A stretch of 32,638 nt of DNA from Hadesarchaea archaeon. GTDB lineage: Archaea > Hadarchaeota > Hadarchaeia > Hadarchaeales > Hadarchaeaceae. The notes under the pieces are model-generated. The model did no database searches. It worked only from the letters and a program-made list of their open reading frames with translations, and was not told the DNA's origin. Positions 8,847 to 16,443 of the stretch are shown piece by piece. Position 1 is the first letter of the stretch. Each line of letters opens with the position of its first letter. The DNA lies in the NCBI GenBank assembly GCA_030616305.1, contig JAUWXQ010000004.1, positions 1-32,638 of the forward strand. Direction: 5' to 3'. The translations under genes and the position numbers were made by a program.

Positions 8847-9977
8847 ATGAGATTTCAAAGGGACCAAAGAGGATTCATCTTCAGCCTCGACGCGACGCTG
8901 GCGATGCTAGTTGTACTGATAGTGATGGCGGGGGTAGCGCGTGTGACAGGGGGCGAGCTGGTCTATGGGCAGCACGGCTACTTGCGTTTAGAGCGATACG
9001 CAAATGACACGCTGGAGGTATTACAGCTCACAGGCACGATGGATATCATCATAAGTTTAGTTGAGTACGGAGCGAACGAGAATGCCGAAAATATGGCAAG
9101 GGAGGAGCTCCGAAAGATGCTGCCGGCGGAGATACAGTTCAAGCTCATGATTAGAGATAATAGGCTGACGGTTTATCCGAGCGATGCTGCCGGCTGGGAC
9201 ACGGCGTTTGCAAATGCAGAGGAAATAGCTACAGCAACCCGTATATCGATCTTTGAGGGAGTCGGTGATACCACAGTCGCATTGTGGCACTTCGATGAGG
9301 GTATAGATAATAAAGTTTATGACGAAACTCAAAACAACAACGATGGCACGATTTACGGAAACGTGAGCTGGACCACCGGCAAGTACGGCTATGCGCTGGA
9401 CTTCCCAGGTACCTCCGGCAACTACGTTTCCGTCCCACATTCCGAGAGTTTGGCACCATCGGGGGGTCTGCCTAATCTGAGTGTCGAGGGTTGGGCATAT
9501 GTGGACGGATCTCAGATATCAACTTTCGCTCAAAAGGATTATGTTTGGGTAACACGCGGGTGGTTGATGAAAATTGAGCCTGCGAGTGATCCGAGCATGT
9601 TCAAGTACACAGTACTCTTGTACGCCGGCGGCCAGTATGGAGTTGCCATCAACGATGCTGCTCCACTTAACACGTGGGTGCATCTCGCTTTCACCTACGA
9701 GGGTTCGAGTGGTACTATTAAGGTTTATGTGAACGGGACTGACCGGACGGCCGATGATAGCTGGAACTGGAGGGGCGTCGGCGGTAACGTGGCAACTGGT
9801 ACGGATAATTTGTTCATCGGTTGGGGTGATGCAGGATACTTCAAGGGAAAAATTGACGAGATTCGAATCGAGAACCAGGCTTTGACTGCGGAGGAAATAG
9901 CAACCGATGTAGTGAGTGCTATGCGGGAGTTCGGGCCGGTAACCCTCTACCTTTGGCGAGGGGCATCAGTGGGGTGA
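8847..9977 (+). CDS. Prepilin-like protein with internal LamG/concanavalin A-like domain
   Basis: RGFIFSLDATLAMLVVLIVMAGV signal/helix; VALWHFDEGIDNKVYDETQNNNDGTIYGNVSWTTGKYGYALDFPG...SVEGWAY...NTWVHLAFTYEG...IKVYVNG...IDEIRIENQALTAEEI is a LamG-like signature. Confidence 0.85.
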   Translation: MRFQRDQRGFIFSLDATLAMLVVLIVMAGVARVTGGELVYGQHGYLRLERYANDTLEVLQLTGTMDIIISLVEYGANENAENMAREELRKMLPAEIQFKLMIRDNRLTVYPSDAAGWDTAFANAEEIATATRISIFEGVGDTTVALWHFDEGIDNKVYDETQNNNDGTIYGNVSWTTGKYGYALDFPGTSGNYVSVPHSESLAPSGGLPNLSVEGWAYVDGSQISTFAQKDYVWVTRGWLMKIEPASDPSMFKYTVLLYAGGQYGVAINDAAPLNTWVHLAFTYEGSSGTIKVYVNGTDRTADDSWNWRGVGGNVATGTDNLFIGWGDAGYFKGKIDEIRIENQALTAEEIATDVVSAMREFGPVTLYLWRGASVG

Positions 9978-10993
9978 TGACATTGAAATTACGTAACGAT
10001 CAACGTGGGTTTGTTATGAGCGGGATCGCACTCCTGCTCGTGTTGCCGGCGATGTTGTTAGCATCTTCATGCCTTAGGATTATCGAAACAGGGGGGGAAA
10101 CCACCTCACTTCAAGCCCTCTCGGATAAGGTGAGCTATACTGGGCACGACATCGAGCGCATGATCGAATACATGTCAAACAATAGGCTGCCAATCAATGA
10201 CAATACCCTTAATGAACTCGCTGAAAATTACCGGGCCGTTACGGGATTACTTGTAAACCTTAGCTTAAAGCTACCTGAACTCAGCGTCGACGATAACACG
10301 ATTGCGCTGTATCACTTCAACGAGGGGTCAGGAAACACGGCTCATGACAGTACGGGAAGAAACGATGGCACAATCATCGGCGCGACTTGGGTTACTGGAA
10401 AATTTGGTACCTGGCTTCACTTTAGCGATAGTCAATACGTTACGGTCCCTGACTCTCCAAGTTTGAGCCCTTCAGGGGGGCTGGAGGAGCTAACCGTGGA
10501 GTACTGGATCTATCCAATCCAGTTGCCGGTTGAAAGTTTGGGAAATTACCCCAAACCAACGAATAAAGCAGTGGCATCTCCAGAGTCGTGGTTTACCGCG
10601 ATTTGTAGGAACAATGAGGATGACGACTTTGATTATTGCGCGTGGGTGGGATCTGAGGGGGGGGTTTCTTTGGGTTGGCTCAGGAACGCAGCACCGATAG
10701 GTCAGTGGACCCATCTTGCTATGACCTATGATGGGCACGCTCTCACTTGGTATGTCAACGGGGAAAACAGGAAGAGCGTTGTCAATGATTTTGGAAACAT
10801 AGTGAATAACACAGGGAGTCTTTATATTGGGTGTTATTGGGCTAATGGCGAATTCAGGATGGACGAACTCCGAATCGAGAACCGCGCCCTGACCGCCAGC
10901 GAGATTCAAACGGATTATCATAACGACGTGAGTGTCGATGTCAAGGATCCTAGGGATGTGGCACGTTTCTCTGAAAACATCGTGCTGACCTAA
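9977..10993 (+). CDS. Prepilin-like protein with LamG/concanavalin A-like domain
   Basis: DQRGFVMSGIALLLVLPAMLLAS signal/helix; IALYHFNEGSGNTAHDSTGRNDGTIIGATWVTGKFG...GQWTHLAMTYDGHALTWYVNGE...MDELRIENRALTASEIQTDY; TGATG overlap with the upstream gene. Confidence 0.82.
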   Translation: MTLKLRNDQRGFVMSGIALLLVLPAMLLASSCLRIIETGGETTSLQALSDKVSYTGHDIERMIEYMSNNRLPINDNTLNELAENYRAVTGLLVNLSLKLPELSVDDNTIALYHFNEGSGNTAHDSTGRNDGTIIGATWVTGKFGTWLHFSDSQYVTVPDSPSLSPSGGLEELTVEYWIYPIQLPVESLGNYPKPTNKAVASPESWFTAICRNNEDDDFDYCAWVGSEGGVSLGWLRNAAPIGQWTHLAMTYDGHALTWYVNGENRKSVVNDFGNIVNNTGSLYIGCYWANGEFRMDELRIENRALTASEIQTDYHNDVSVDVKDPRDVARFSENIVLT

Positions 10994-11024
10994 GCGTTTA
11001 TCCAAACTGGAGAACTACTTCATT

Positions 11025-11801
11025 GTGCGAGGCAAGATAATGGCGCGAAAAAGTTCCAAAACGACCGATTTCTTCCGCAGGGTCGGCGATGCGGTCCTAG
11101 GTGTGGGAAAGCTCCCGAACAAAATCAAACGAAGGGCACGAAAACCAAAAGTGAAACCACACCGAACGCCAAAACGGGAGATCCCCCGAAAACTGCAAGA
11201 CTTCTTCGAGCGGCGCCACGCAGGATGGCCCGAATATGTCATGCTTAAGGTGCAACTGGCGATTCTCGCGCTGTTCGTAACAGCGGTAGTTTATATGGTG
11301 TTCCTTCCCGCGGAAACCCTCATCTTCATCCCCCTGTTGCTCGCCTTCAGCACCTATCTGGTCTACCTCGCGGCGACCCAGCTCAGACACGCCTTCGAGC
11401 GAGACTATCCTGCCTACCGGAGCTTCGTGGGCATGTGCATAGCGATCGCATGGGTCTTTGTGCTCGCGCTCCGACACTCGCCCATCGAGTTCTCGCTTGA
11501 GTCGATCTACCTCTCCCTCATCCCCCCGTTGGCAGCGATCGGGTTCGTGTTCATCGCCTTCTTGACATTCAGGCTCAAGTACGGACGGAACTTCACATAT
11601 GGCAGGGTCGAGCAGGTCCAAGGACGCCGGGCAGCAGTCCGCGTGGGCTATGATATCTGCAGCAACGTGAAGGCGGGCCTTTACACGGTCGAAAGTTTCG
11701 TCAAGGTCAAGCAAGGAGACCAAGTGAGGCTGAGCGTGGAGCGCCCCCTGCTGGGTTTACGGGGAGCCAAGGTTAGCGCAGTTTTGGGCAAGGCTAAGTA
11801 G
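11025..11801 (+). CDS. Archaeal multi-spanning membrane protein, possibly DUF2101-like
   Basis: Basic N-terminus, about 4-5 hydrophobic segments, C-terminal small beta-rich region; family assignment from memory only. Confidence 0.55.
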   Translation: MRGKIMARKSSKTTDFFRRVGDAVLGVGKLPNKIKRRARKPKVKPHRTPKREIPRKLQDFFERRHAGWPEYVMLKVQLAILALFVTAVVYMVFLPAETLIFIPLLLAFSTYLVYLAATQLRHAFERDYPAYRSFVGMCIAIAWVFVLALRHSPIEFSLESIYLSLIPPLAAIGFVFIAFLTFRLKYGRNFTYGRVEQVQGRRAAVRVGYDICSNVKAGLYTVESFVKVKQGDQVRLSVERPLLGLRGAKVSAVLGKAK

Positions 11802-11802
11802 T

Positions 11803-12570
11803 CTATCCACCTTGTAGCGCCAACACGAACCGCCAATACAAGTCCCCATACAACACCGCTATGAAGACACCGGCGCCGAGGGCTGGAGCAAAAGGAATCC
11901 CCTTCTTGATCTTTATCTCGTTTTTGAGTTTCCGCTCGCGGACAAGACGTTTGAGCACTCCCACCTGATATCGTGTGAGGCCCGCGGCCCTGCGGGGGTT
12001 CGTGAAGGTGCGGTCCCATTGGGGTTTTCGTCCAAACCTCGCGCTCCACCGCCCGACCTCCCCACCCTTTTCGTAAATCGTCTCCGCCGGGATCATGCCC
12101 TCCTTTAACCCGGTGATTTTTACGTGCTCGTAAAGCGCACCACGACCCCTGATGCGACAGATTACTGCGTACACGAGAAGTATCGGTATGGCTACGAGGA
12201 CGCTGTTGAGCAGAATTGTGAGTGGAAAAAGCGGATAAGTGCTTGAGTACGGTGCTGGAGAATAAGCAGGAACAAAAACCGGGAGCAATGCACCGAGCGC
12301 TGTAAAGAGTTTGACGTCGCCGCCAGCCCAGCCGCCCGTCAGCCACATCGCGTAGCCAATGGCGAAGGCTATCGCGGCCCCCAGCGCTCCAGATGCCACC
12401 ATTAAGAGGTTCCCTCGGAAGAGCCCCAACAAGAAGTAGAAGAGGATGCCCCCCGCGATGAGCGGAAAATTCAACTTGTTCGGGATTATGCGCCACCGGA
12501 GGTCGGTATAAACAGCTATGCACACCGCTCCAAGGGCGATTGCGGCGGGTATGTGCTCGGGTTCGAACAA
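11803..12570 (-). CDS. Class III prepilin peptidase (A24 family, FlaK/EppA/PibD-like)
   Basis: YTDLRWRIIPN and GGWAGGDVKLFTALGALLP carry the two catalytic aspartate motifs. Confidence 0.92.
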   Translation of the reverse strand: MFEPEHIPAAIALGAVCIAVYTDLRWRIIPNKLNFPLIAGGILFYFLLGLFRGNLLMVASGALGAAIAFAIGYAMWLTGGWAGGDVKLFTALGALLPVFVPAYSPAPYSSTYPLFPLTILLNSVLVAIPILLVYAVICRIRGRGALYEHVKITGLKEGMIPAETIYEKGGEVGRWSARFGRKPQWDRTFTNPRRAAGLTRYQVGVLKRLVRERKLKNEIKIKKGIPFAPALGAGVFIAVLYGDLYWRFVLALQGG

Positions 12571-12622
12571 GCGATCACGCGTATTACTTTGATTCGAAGT
12601 TTAAGAGCTCTTGGCACGCAGC

Positions 12623-12811
12623 TCAGACCAGAAGCATTCCAACCAAGCCAGGGATGATGATGTTGTCCATCACGTTATCGATTTCGCCCCCAACGCTTGA
12701 GCCGAGACCTGTGGAAGCTACATAAATTGATAAAACTATGGCCCCCACGATCACCATCACTGCTGCCAACAGCATCAGATACTCAGTAGCTCCTTGGGAG
12801 CGTCTTTCCAT
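12623..12811 (-). CDS. Very small type IV pilin (62 aa)
   Basis: RRSQGATEYLMLLAAVMVIVGAIVLSIYV class III signal peptide and helix. Confidence 0.85.
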   Translation of the reverse strand: MERRSQGATEYLMLLAAVMVIVGAIVLSIYVASTGLGSSVGGEIDNVMDNIIIPGLVGMLLV

Positions 12812-12870
12812 GTGGGCACCGACCCCATCAACATATGTTGTGGGGAGGAATAAAAACTGCTATTCCACAG

Positions 12871-13245
12871 TCACCGCTTGTCGAAGTACTCGTGCCCACT
12901 TGCTTTGTGCCTCAAACTCACGTACCATGTGCCCGATGTTGTAGCTTTGTTTTCTAGATTAACATTTGGCATAGCTAACGCTACATCCCCAGTCACCCAA
13001 GTGCCGGTGCCTTGGGTCTGGGTTAAGCTGTACTCCCACTCATTTGCCGGAACCGAGCCAGAGTAGACCTCAATTATAATAATATCTCCAGTAGAATCGA
13101 CTGCAGCTTTTGCAGACATGGGTGGAGATGCTGGGGCCCTGTGCAAGTAATAAACAGTTAAAGCAGCGACTATTAGCACCGCCGTCAGTGTCAACAAATA
13201 CTCGGCTGAACCTTGTGAATGTTTGTTTATGTTCCCATCCATCAC
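12871..13245 (-). CDS. Type IV pilin
   Basis: HSQGSAEYLLTLTAVLIVAALTVYYL; C-terminal GTWYVSLRHKASGHEYF is paralogous to the next pilin. Confidence 0.87.
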   Translation of the reverse strand: MMDGNINKHSQGSAEYLLTLTAVLIVAALTVYYLHRAPASPPMSAKAAVDSTGDIIIIEVYSGSVPANEWEYSLTQTQGTGTWVTGDVALAMPNVNLENKATTSGTWYVSLRHKASGHEYFDKR

Positions 13246-13256
13246 TGTTTAATGTT

Positions 13257-13305
13257 ATAAAAAAGAAAAAATAAAAATTGTGGTCAGCCCCACTCGGCTG
13301 ACCAC
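13257..13305 (-). terminator. Intrinsic-terminator-like hairpin plus T-tract between pilin genes
   Basis: Perfect 10-bp stem gtggtcagcc (13280-13289)/ggctgaccac (13296-13305), 6-nt loop, followed on the minus strand by CAATTTTTATTTTTTCTTTTTT. Confidence 0.75.
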
Positions 13306-13323
13306 CGCACTTATCCAGAGCGC

Positions 13324-13719
13324 TTAACTGCCTAATGTTACTACTTGGTCAGAGAAGTATATGTGGCCAGTAGATTTGTGTTTGAGGCTCACGTAGTATG
13401 TGCCAGAACTGACCGTATACGTTGCTCCGCTCTCAGTTGGGTCCAAGACCACATACGGTGCTTTCAATTCACTGTCGCTGTCTACCCAAGAGGAGGAACC
13501 TGTGGAAGTTTGTACCGAATACTGCCACTGCCCTGATGCAATCGATCCGGAGCTGACTTCGAGTCTGATGTGAGAATCGTTCTCAGCGGTAGTCACAGCT
13601 ACTGCAGGATACCCTCCAGTACTCGTCACATAATACACAGCAATCGCAACGATGACTAATACTGCGGCCAACATCAACAGGTACTCGGTAGCGCCTTGAC
13701 CCTTCTTAAACAAATTCAT
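13324..13719 (-). CDS. Type IV pilin
   Basis: FKKGQGATEYLLMLAAVLVIVAIAVYYV; GTYYVSLKHKSTGHIYF. Confidence 0.9.
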   Translation of the reverse strand: MNLFKKGQGATEYLLMLAAVLVIVAIAVYYVTSTGGYPAVAVTTAENDSHIRLEVSSGSIASGQWQYSVQTSTGSSSWVDSDSELKAPYVVLDPTESGATYTVSSGTYYVSLKHKSTGHIYFSDQVVTLGS

Positions 13720-13757
13720 TTATTTTCTACCTCCATTAGACCCCTCTCAAATACGGA

Positions 13758-13770
13758 GGTTATAAAGGTG
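13758..13770 (-). promoter_or_regulatory. Putative TATA box for the 13719 pilin
   Basis: Minus strand ACACCTTTATAACCTCC about 40-50 nt upstream of the pilin ATG. Confidence 0.55.
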
Positions 13771-13849
13771 TCCCCGCATCCCTGCGCAAAAGTCGACATT
13801 TTTGTAGGCAGGCTTAAATTGTCCCTGTTTGATTGTCTTTGGGTGAAAT

Positions 13850-14404
13850 TTGCAGGTTTTGAGTTGCGTCCGGCACGGGAGAAGTGTGCGGAAAGCCCTT
13901 GGACGAGTTGCTACCGAGCTTAATGAGATGCTTGCAAGCACGCAGGGGTGCATAACAAAGCTGGACGCAAACATCGACTCGGGTATATCGGGAGCAACCG
14001 CACGCATAGTTGCCGTCGTGGACGAAAGTGACCTCAGACCTAAATGTATTCTCTGGGCGAACGAGGCCGGCGGCAACGATAGAACAGCACTTCGCCGCGC
14101 TCAAGAGAAGATAAACGTCCAGCTAGCAAAGTTGCGGGGGGAGATTGCCGGGTTTTACCTAAAGTTTATCACACCTCCGCTGCCCAAGCGCACCTACGCT
14201 ACACTTATCGTGGCGGTGAATGAGGAAATGCCTAAAAAAGTTGGTAAGCTTAGCTTGGAAGAACGTCGAGAGCGCCTAGCAGCGATGCTTCGATTGCTTG
14301 GTAATGATCCGAGGGCTATCAACCTCGCACAGGTGGCCAAAATCTTCGGTGTCTCGCGCGATACTATTTACAAGGATCTACAGGACCTCGGCACCAAGCG
14401 CTAA
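13850..14404 (+). CDS. HTH-domain protein divergent from the pilin genes (putative regulator)
   Basis: C-terminal LAQVAKIFGVSRDTIYKDLQDLG helix-turn-helix pattern; N-terminal ~130 aa not recognised; start uncertain (TTG 13850 or GTG 13886). Confidence 0.65.
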   Translation: MQVLSCVRHGRSVRKALGRVATELNEMLASTQGCITKLDANIDSGISGATARIVAVVDESDLRPKCILWANEAGGNDRTALRRAQEKINVQLAKLRGEIAGFYLKFITPPLPKRTYATLIVAVNEEMPKKVGKLSLEERRERLAAMLRLLGNDPRAINLAQVAKIFGVSRDTIYKDLQDLGTKR

Positions 14405-15336
14405 GCGGGTGCCATGCCCCCGATAATCACTTGAGCAATGGAAAAGACGATGAGTGATGCTATCATAAACGGGATCGAGTAACCTATCCCTTTTGACATT
14501 TGGCCGTAGCGGATTACACCCACCGCCAACCCACAGATGAAGGCTTGAATCGCGATGTAAGCCATGGCGATCGTGCCCATCTCTGGTGGCAGCCCACCGC
14601 CCGTTACCGGCCCGGCGCCGATGGTGACCCCACCGACCCCCACGGTGAGGCCGATTATAAATGGGGCCGCGAAGAGCGCCACAGCGAACAGAAACATCAC
14701 CTGCTGTGTCGTTGACGACCGTCGCTCGCGCTGGATTGCATGGATCTCTTTGATATCTCCGGCGACCGCGTCGAGCACGCTGGCGAGGGCAGCACCGCGT
14801 TCGATCCCCTCAACGATCAGACGAAAGGCCCGCTCGTAGAGGGGCGAGCTCGACCTCCGCGCTAGAGCCAGCAGGGCGCTTTCAAGCGTTCTCCCTCGCT
14901 TCACCTCAGTCATGACCTGAGCAAACTCTTTCGAGAGCTCGCCGTATTTAGATTTCACGATGTCGTCGAGTGTCGCGTCTATCCCCACCCCTGCCCTTAG
15001 GGTGCTCGCCATTTGACGGAGAGCATCGGGCAGCACGCGCTCCAGCTCGGCCGCTCTGCGCTGGGCCAAGTACTTGGGTACCCACAGCGTCAACGCCGGA
15101 AATGCGATAACCGCCGCGAGGGGCGCTAACAGGAAGGGGGGGAGCGGAAGCCTGAAAAGCACGCCAATGAAACCCACCACGATACACAAAACTATCGTCG
15201 CAAGCAGGGTTATGCCGACATATTCCTCCGCGGCGAGCGCAATCTTGGTGGACTCAAGCCTCCGGTCAAGGTTATGCAGAAACTTTTCCGGGAACACGCG
15301 CTTAGCGAAAGCTGCCATACGAGAAACCATGCTCAC
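14401..15336 (-). CDS. Type II secretion F-domain (TadC/GspF-like) pilus membrane protein
   Basis: LPDALRQMASTLRAGVGIDATLDDIV...YGELSKEFAQVMTEVKRGRTLESALLAL; C-terminal TM helices. Confidence 0.88.
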   Translation of the reverse strand: MSMVSRMAAFAKRVFPEKFLHNLDRRLESTKIALAAEEYVGITLLATIVLCIVVGFIGVLFRLPLPPFLLAPLAAVIAFPALTLWVPKYLAQRRAAELERVLPDALRQMASTLRAGVGIDATLDDIVKSKYGELSKEFAQVMTEVKRGRTLESALLALARRSSSPLYERAFRLIVEGIERGAALASVLDAVAGDIKEIHAIQRERRSSTTQQVMFLFAVALFAAPFIIGLTVGVGGVTIGAGPVTGGGLPPEMGTIAMAYIAIQAFICGLAVGVIRYGQMSKGIGYSIPFMIASLIVFSIAQVIIGGMAPA

Positions 15337-16436
15337 AACCTCGGCTCGAACCTCTTTATCATCATCACGAAGTACATCAGCATGAACGGGATGAGGATGA
15401 GGTAAAGGACAGCTGCAGTCTGCGATGTAATTCCCCCGCCCCCTCTCCCAGCCGATATCATTATCACCACCATGAGCATCGCCGGGATGACAGCGGAGGC
15501 GAACATGTAAATCATCGTGAGAAGGTTGAGCGACTGGGTGTAGTCTCGGAGTTTCATGCGCATCTCGAAAGCCGTTTCGTCGGCCAGGCTGCTCAGCGTG
15601 CGGGAGAGGTCACCCCCTGTCCGCAGAGTGCGCTGGATTTGGCGAGTAGCGCGGCGGAGGGGCTCGGAGTCCACCCGTTCGTTCATTGACGTTAAGGCCT
15701 CCTCCGTGCTCATGCCCGCATGCATATCTCTGATCACTCTCCCGAACTCCTCCGACATGGTGCCATAATCCGCTTGGCTGACCGAGGTCATCGTTTCGGG
15801 GAGGCCTATCCCTGAGGAAAGCTGCGTGGCCATGTGCCGCAAGGCATATGGAATTAGCTGATTTACCTCACCAGCGCGCGCCTTGGCCCTGCGCTTTGGC
15901 TGTGTCCTAATAAACATGAGTGAAAACAAGAACGCGACAATACCCCCCACCGGGACAAAGAGAAGCGGCATTCGCAACAAAACCATCACTACTACAGCAA
16001 ATACGGCCACGATGATGCTGACGCCTATCATCATTGCAGCGTAGCGTTCTGGGGTGGTTTTCAAATTGGCCTTGTACAGATCCTTATCCATGCCCTTGAA
16101 GAACCTTGCCAAACGTGCAGCTGGCCGCTTAAGCGGACCGTAGAATATTCCCGCGAGGCGCTCGGAAAGGGGCCTCCTAAGCTCGGCCCTTTCCTCAAAC
16201 TTTTTTTCCTCAAGTAACTTTCTCTCTTCCTTTAACTCCTTCTCGCGAACCGCCTCGAGGCGCTTTATTTCCTGTAATCTCTGCGAAACCTCATCGCCTT
16301 TTTTGGGTGGCGGTCTCGAGATTTTGATAGACGCTCCCACCCGCTGTGCTGCTTCGCCAGTTTTAACCACGCCTCCGCCAACTCTGGAAAAAAATCGTTT
16401 CAGAGTGCCCCGTTTTCGAGCTCTCGTTTTAGGCAT
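15333..16436 (-). CDS. Type II secretion F-domain (TadB/TadC-like) pilus membrane protein
   Basis: LIPYALRHMATQLSSGIGLPETMTSVSQADYGTMSEEFGRVIRDMHAGMSTEEALTSM; overlaps the downstream gene by 4 nt. Confidence 0.88.
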   Translation of the reverse strand: MPKTRARKRGTLKRFFSRVGGGVVKTGEAAQRVGASIKISRPPPKKGDEVSQRLQEIKRLEAVREKELKEERKLLEEKKFEERAELRRPLSERLAGIFYGPLKRPAARLARFFKGMDKDLYKANLKTTPERYAAMMIGVSIIVAVFAVVVMVLLRMPLLFVPVGGIVAFLFSLMFIRTQPKRRAKARAGEVNQLIPYALRHMATQLSSGIGLPETMTSVSQADYGTMSEEFGRVIRDMHAGMSTEEALTSMNERVDSEPLRRATRQIQRTLRTGGDLSRTLSSLADETAFEMRMKLRDYTQSLNLLTMIYMFASAVIPAMLMVVIMISAGRGGGGITSQTAAVLYLILIPFMLMYFVMMIKRFEPRL

Positions 16437-16443
16437 GAAATCA

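Noticed and set aside
11097-12523. Large minus-strand ORFs (11097-11723; 11681-12523)
   Set aside because: The first is antisense to the plus-strand membrane protein; the second is an alternative frame mostly within the prepilin peptidase gene. No conserved motifs.
14401-14404. Convergent genes sharing stop-codon bases (CTAA)
   Set aside because: Compact gene packing is common in archaea; not unusual on its own.
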